From DATJPR01 sp035506295 (lineage in GTDB: Bacteria; Bacteroidota; Ignavibacteria; UBA10030; UBA6906), in NCBI GenBank assembly GCA_035506295.1, contig DATJPR010000079.1, forward strand, positions 1-8,709: DNA of 8,709 nt, read 5' to 3'. Under the pieces are notes generated by a model. It was not told the origin of the DNA. It did not search any database and saw nothing but the letters and a program-made list of their open reading frames with translations. The position numbers and the translations under genes were made by a program. This document shows, one piece after another, positions 6,481-8,709 of this stretch (positions are counted from its first letter, which is position 1; each line of letters opens with the position of its first letter).

Positions 6481-7320
6481 ATGACGAGTGACTTCCTGCA
6501 TACCACGCTCGGAAGGACCGGGCTTCTGGTCCATCGCCTCGGAATTTCCTCCACCTATCGCCCCGGTCAGGCGACGTTACACAAAGCTCTTGACTCGGGT
6601 GTGAATTTGTTTTTTGCGTTCGGCATCGACACGCAGATGACGCGGTTCTTCCGGGATCTCCCTCCCTCCCGGCGCGAAAACATCATCCTTGCCACCGGCG
6701 CGTACAACTACCTCTTCGGGTATCAGAACCTGCGCAAGACACTGGAGAAACGATTAAAACAGTTCCGCAAAGACACGATCGACATCTTTATGTTTCTCGG
6801 CGTCATGCAGGAGAAAGAATTCCCTCTCCAAGTCCGCGAAGAGCTCTCCCGGCTCAAGGAATCAGGAAAGATCCGCTTCACCGGAATGTCGTGCCACAAC
6901 CGGCCGTTTGCCGGCCGCATGGCGACTTCCGGAGAGCTGGACGTTCTGATGGTGCGGTACAACGCCGCGCATCCGGGAGCGGAGACCGATATCTTCCCCC
7001 ACCTGGATCCGCACAACCCTGGTGTCCTGGGATATACGGCGACGCGGTGGTCCTTCCTCCTTCGAAGACCGAAGGGCTGGTCGAAGGGGGAGAGAATTCC
7101 CACGCCGGGAGAATGCTACCGGTTCGTTCTCACCAATCCCGCCGTGCATTGCTGTTTGACGGGCCCTCGCTCGCTCAAGGAATTTGAAGAAAATCTCTCT
7201 GCGCTTGACAAAGGGGCGCTGAACGACGACGACATGCGGTTCATGCGAGCCTTCGGCGCCGTCGTGCACCGGAGGAAAAAATGGTTCATGGATCCTCACT
7301 TGAGCACGACGGGATCGTGA
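6481..7320 (+). CDS. Aldo/keto-reductase-fold protein lacking the canonical catalytic tetrad
   Basis: A 279-residue protein that begins like a classical AKR (TTLGRTGLLVHRLGIS) and follows the family order: DSGVN at 38-42, ENIILATG at 66-73, DTIDIFMF at 98-105, LKESGKIRFTGMS at 125-137 and YTATRW at 185-190. The four residues normally used for carbonyl reduction appear replaced. The FFDTADVYG-type Asp/Tyr segment reads LFFAFGID, the Lys of ATK is glycine (G73), and the His of DLYxxH falls at about L106. A segment NAAHPGAETDIFP (161-173) is distinctive. NADPH-dependent reduction by the usual mechanism is therefore doubtful. It may be a divergent oxidoreductase, an isomerase-like enzyme or a binding protein. 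There is no signal peptide, so it is cytoplasmic. It diverges from the DUF350 gene (29 bp) and its last 25 bp overlap the convergent propeller gene. Confidence 0.85.
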   Translation: MTSDFLHTTLGRTGLLVHRLGISSTYRPGQATLHKALDSGVNLFFAFGIDTQMTRFFRDLPPSRRENIILATGAYNYLFGYQNLRKTLEKRLKQFRKDTIDIFMFLGVMQEKEFPLQVREELSRLKESGKIRFTGMSCHNRPFAGRMATSGELDVLMVRYNAAHPGAETDIFPHLDPHNPGVLGYTATRWSFLLRRPKGWSKGERIPTPGECYRFVLTNPAVHCCLTGPRSLKEFEENLSALDKGALNDDDMRFMRAFGAVVHRRKKWFMDPHLSTTGS

Positions 7321-8285
7321 GCGTCGACCGCGATCTTCGCGAGATTCGATCCATCAACATCCATGGAGAAGAGATCGGTTGTCGGGTGAGCGCCCTTGCG
7401 GAACGGCTTCGCCGCCTGAATGCCGGCAAACACAACAGTCCGACCGTCCGGCAGCCACGCCGGCGGTTCGAATGCCATGGCCATCGACTTCGGGCTGATG
7501 CGGTGCAGGACTCTGGTGATGCGATCGTACACCATCATGATCCCGTACAGATCCTCCTCGTCATACAAGGCCGCGAAATTCCTGCTCCCCTCGTCCGCAC
7601 CGGTGAGGATCCAGAGCATGAACCGTCCATCCGGCGAGATGCTGATGATATCCGCGCTCGACGGCGAAAACGAAGTGCCACCAAGCGTGTCGAGGGTCAG
7701 CGGCACGGCTTCGATGATGGAGCCGGAACGATCGAAGGTATTGATGGTATCGTTTCCCATCACCGCAAGGTTCCCGTCCGGAGTCCACGTATAGACGAAG
7801 TATCCGTGGTCAAGGGCGGGGTTCTGCAGTCGCATTCCTTCCTTGAGATCCCGCGTCGCGATGGAGACCACCCATTGGAGATCCTGGGACAAGGGCGACC
7901 GGTACAAACGGTCGAAGGCCACTCGCTGATTGTCCGGAGACCAGCGGGGCCCGAACGAATTCTTCTCACCCGGGTCCGGCAATCGCACACATCCTGTTCC
8001 GTCGAGGTTTGACAGTTCGATGTAGCGCTCAAAGTCCGGCTTTCCCGATCCTCTCGGATGCTTCACATCAATCGAGAGAGTATATGCCACGCTTCTCCCA
8101 TCGCTGCAAAGCTGGAGGTCGTCGCCTTTCGCAGCGTTCCCACCGAGACGGGTGATTTTCTGAAACACTTTCCCCGACACTTCCCCGGCAACCACGTCCT
8201 TCCCTCGAATGAATGCGATGCGTTGGCTAAAGCACGGGGATATGAATACAGCGACGATGAGCAGAAGAATCGTGAAACGGTTCAT
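7296..8285 (-). CDS. Exported TolB-like (PD40) beta-propeller protein
   Basis: A 329-residue protein with an N-terminal signal peptide (1-20, probable cleavage between FS and Q21), so it is likely periplasmic. The rest is built of repeated TolB/PD40-type blades, visible as SDGRSVAYT (61-69), WSPDNQRVAFD (115-125), WTPDGNLAV (167-175), ISPDGRFMLW (216-225) and WLPDGRTVVFA (277-287), ending in DLFSMDVDGSNL (304-315). About six blades fit the length. Such propellers mediate protein-protein or ligand contacts; the partner is unknown. It lacks the N-terminal TolB domain, so it should not be called TolB. It starts 24 bp after the stop of the dehydrogenase gene on the same strand, so the two may be co-transcribed. 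The ribosome site is weak. Its last codons overlap the end of the convergent AKR-like gene by 25 bp. Confidence 0.85.
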   Translation of the reverse strand: MNRFTILLLIVAVFISPCFSQRIAFIRGKDVVAGEVSGKVFQKITRLGGNAAKGDDLQLCSDGRSVAYTLSIDVKHPRGSGKPDFERYIELSNLDGTGCVRLPDPGEKNSFGPRWSPDNQRVAFDRLYRSPLSQDLQWVVSIATRDLKEGMRLQNPALDHGYFVYTWTPDGNLAVMGNDTINTFDRSGSIIEAVPLTLDTLGGTSFSPSSADIISISPDGRFMLWILTGADEGSRNFAALYDEEDLYGIMMVYDRITRVLHRISPKSMAMAFEPPAWLPDGRTVVFAGIQAAKPFRKGAHPTTDLFSMDVDGSNLAKIAVDAHDPVVLK

Positions 8286-8309
8286 GGCCGGAGCTTTCTG
8301 GTTGACCCG

Positions 8310-8709
8310 TTATGACACAACGTTCTCGGGGCGGCCTGCAAGGAATGCCGCCAGGTTTGAGACCGCGATATCGAGAAGACGTTTCCTTGCAGCGTGCGTC
8401 GCCCAGGCTATATGCGGGGTGATGTAACAGTTTGGTGCATGAAGCAATACGTTCGATGCGGATGGCGGCTCGACGGCGAGGACGTCAATGCCGGCACCGG
8501 CGATGCGCTTTGCAGTCAACGCCTCGGCCAGCGCGTGTTCGTCGACCAATCCTCCCCGGCTCGTATTGATCAGAATCGCCGAGGACTTCATCAAACCGAG
8601 CCGATCACGGTTCACAAGCCCTCGCGTCGATTCGGTGAGCGGACAGTGAAGCGTGACGATATCGCTCTGTCGAAAGAGCTCGTCGAGGTCGAGGGAAACG
8701 ACGCCCTCG
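8310..8709 (-). CDS. D-2-hydroxyacid dehydrogenase, glycerate/hydroxypyruvate reductase type, C-terminal 132 residues (partial)
   Basis: The reading frame enters from the right edge and ends at TAA 8312-8310. The visible part covers the second half of the NAD-binding domain and the C-terminal return helix. It reads SDIVTLHCPLTEST, then INTSRGGLVDE (catalytic R51 of the visible fragment), GIDVLAVEPP (E80) and ITPHIAWATHAARKRL (H99), so the Arg-Glu-His triad is intact. The TPHIAWAT...ARKRLLDIAVSNL ending is typical of glycerate dehydrogenase/hydroxypyruvate reductase-like members, which interconvert D-glycerate and hydroxypyruvate with NAD(P)H. Other 2-hydroxyacid substrates are possible, and the cofactor motif lies outside the window. 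There is no ACT domain. The propeller gene follows 24 bp downstream on the same strand. Confidence 0.93.
   Translation of the reverse strand, partial: EGVVSLDLDELFRQSDIVTLHCPLTESTRGLVNRDRLGLMKSSAILINTSRGGLVDEHALAEALTAKRIAGAGIDVLAVEPPSASNVLLHAPNCYITPHIAWATHAARKRLLDIAVSNLAAFLAGRPENVVS

Overview
The window is dense, uninterrupted bacterial protein-coding DNA with moderately high GC. It has several overlapping or tightly spaced genes, two exported proteins (a lytic transglycosylase and a beta-propeller) and a small inner-membrane protein, which fits a Gram-negative bacterium. The mix (E. coli-type SerA, TolB-like propeller, an HprA-like dehydrogenase with a TPHIAWAT motif) loosely suggests the Bacteroidota/Chlorobi-Ignavibacteria side, but the sequence does not settle the taxonomy. 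I see no tRNA, rRNA, CRISPR array, insertion sequence or other sign of a mobile element.

Layout. (1) Positions 1-4011, minus strand: a three-gene operon read from right to left. It encodes an MpaB/latex-clearing-protein-like heme oxygenase (4011-2851), a seven-helix membrane protein resembling the PaxB/Pyr4 terpene cyclases (2831-2154), and a very large Ser/Thr kinase-AAA ATPase signalling protein (GTG start at 2176) that runs off the left edge. The gaps are 19 bp and then a 23-bp overlap, and a near-consensus sigma70 promoter lies at 4232-4260. (2) Positions 4012-4421: a 410-bp divergent intergenic region with that promoter and two hairpins. (3) Positions 4422-5621, plus strand: serA, D-3-phosphoglycerate dehydrogenase with an ACT domain that keeps the serine-binding residues. 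(4) Positions 5667-6451, minus strand: a DUF350 membrane protein and an exported SLT-type lytic transglycosylase joined by an ATGA overlap. (5) Positions 6481-7320, plus strand: an aldo/keto-reductase-fold protein that lacks the usual catalytic tetrad. (6) Positions 7296-8709, minus strand: the C-terminal part of a glycerate/hydroxypyruvate-type 2-hydroxyacid dehydrogenase, followed 24 bp later by an exported TolB-like beta-propeller.

The most interesting part is the first operon. Two membrane or hydrophobic-substrate enzyme types known from terpenoid chemistry (an oxygenase of the MpaB/Lcp superfamily and a PaxB-type integral membrane cyclase) are transcriptionally, and probably translationally, linked to a large sensor kinase. 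This suggests a regulated isoprenoid or lipid modification system that, as far as I know, is not described. That is inference from domain recognition and gene order. SerA and the HprA-like enzyme act on related three-carbon metabolites, but they sit in separate transcription units.
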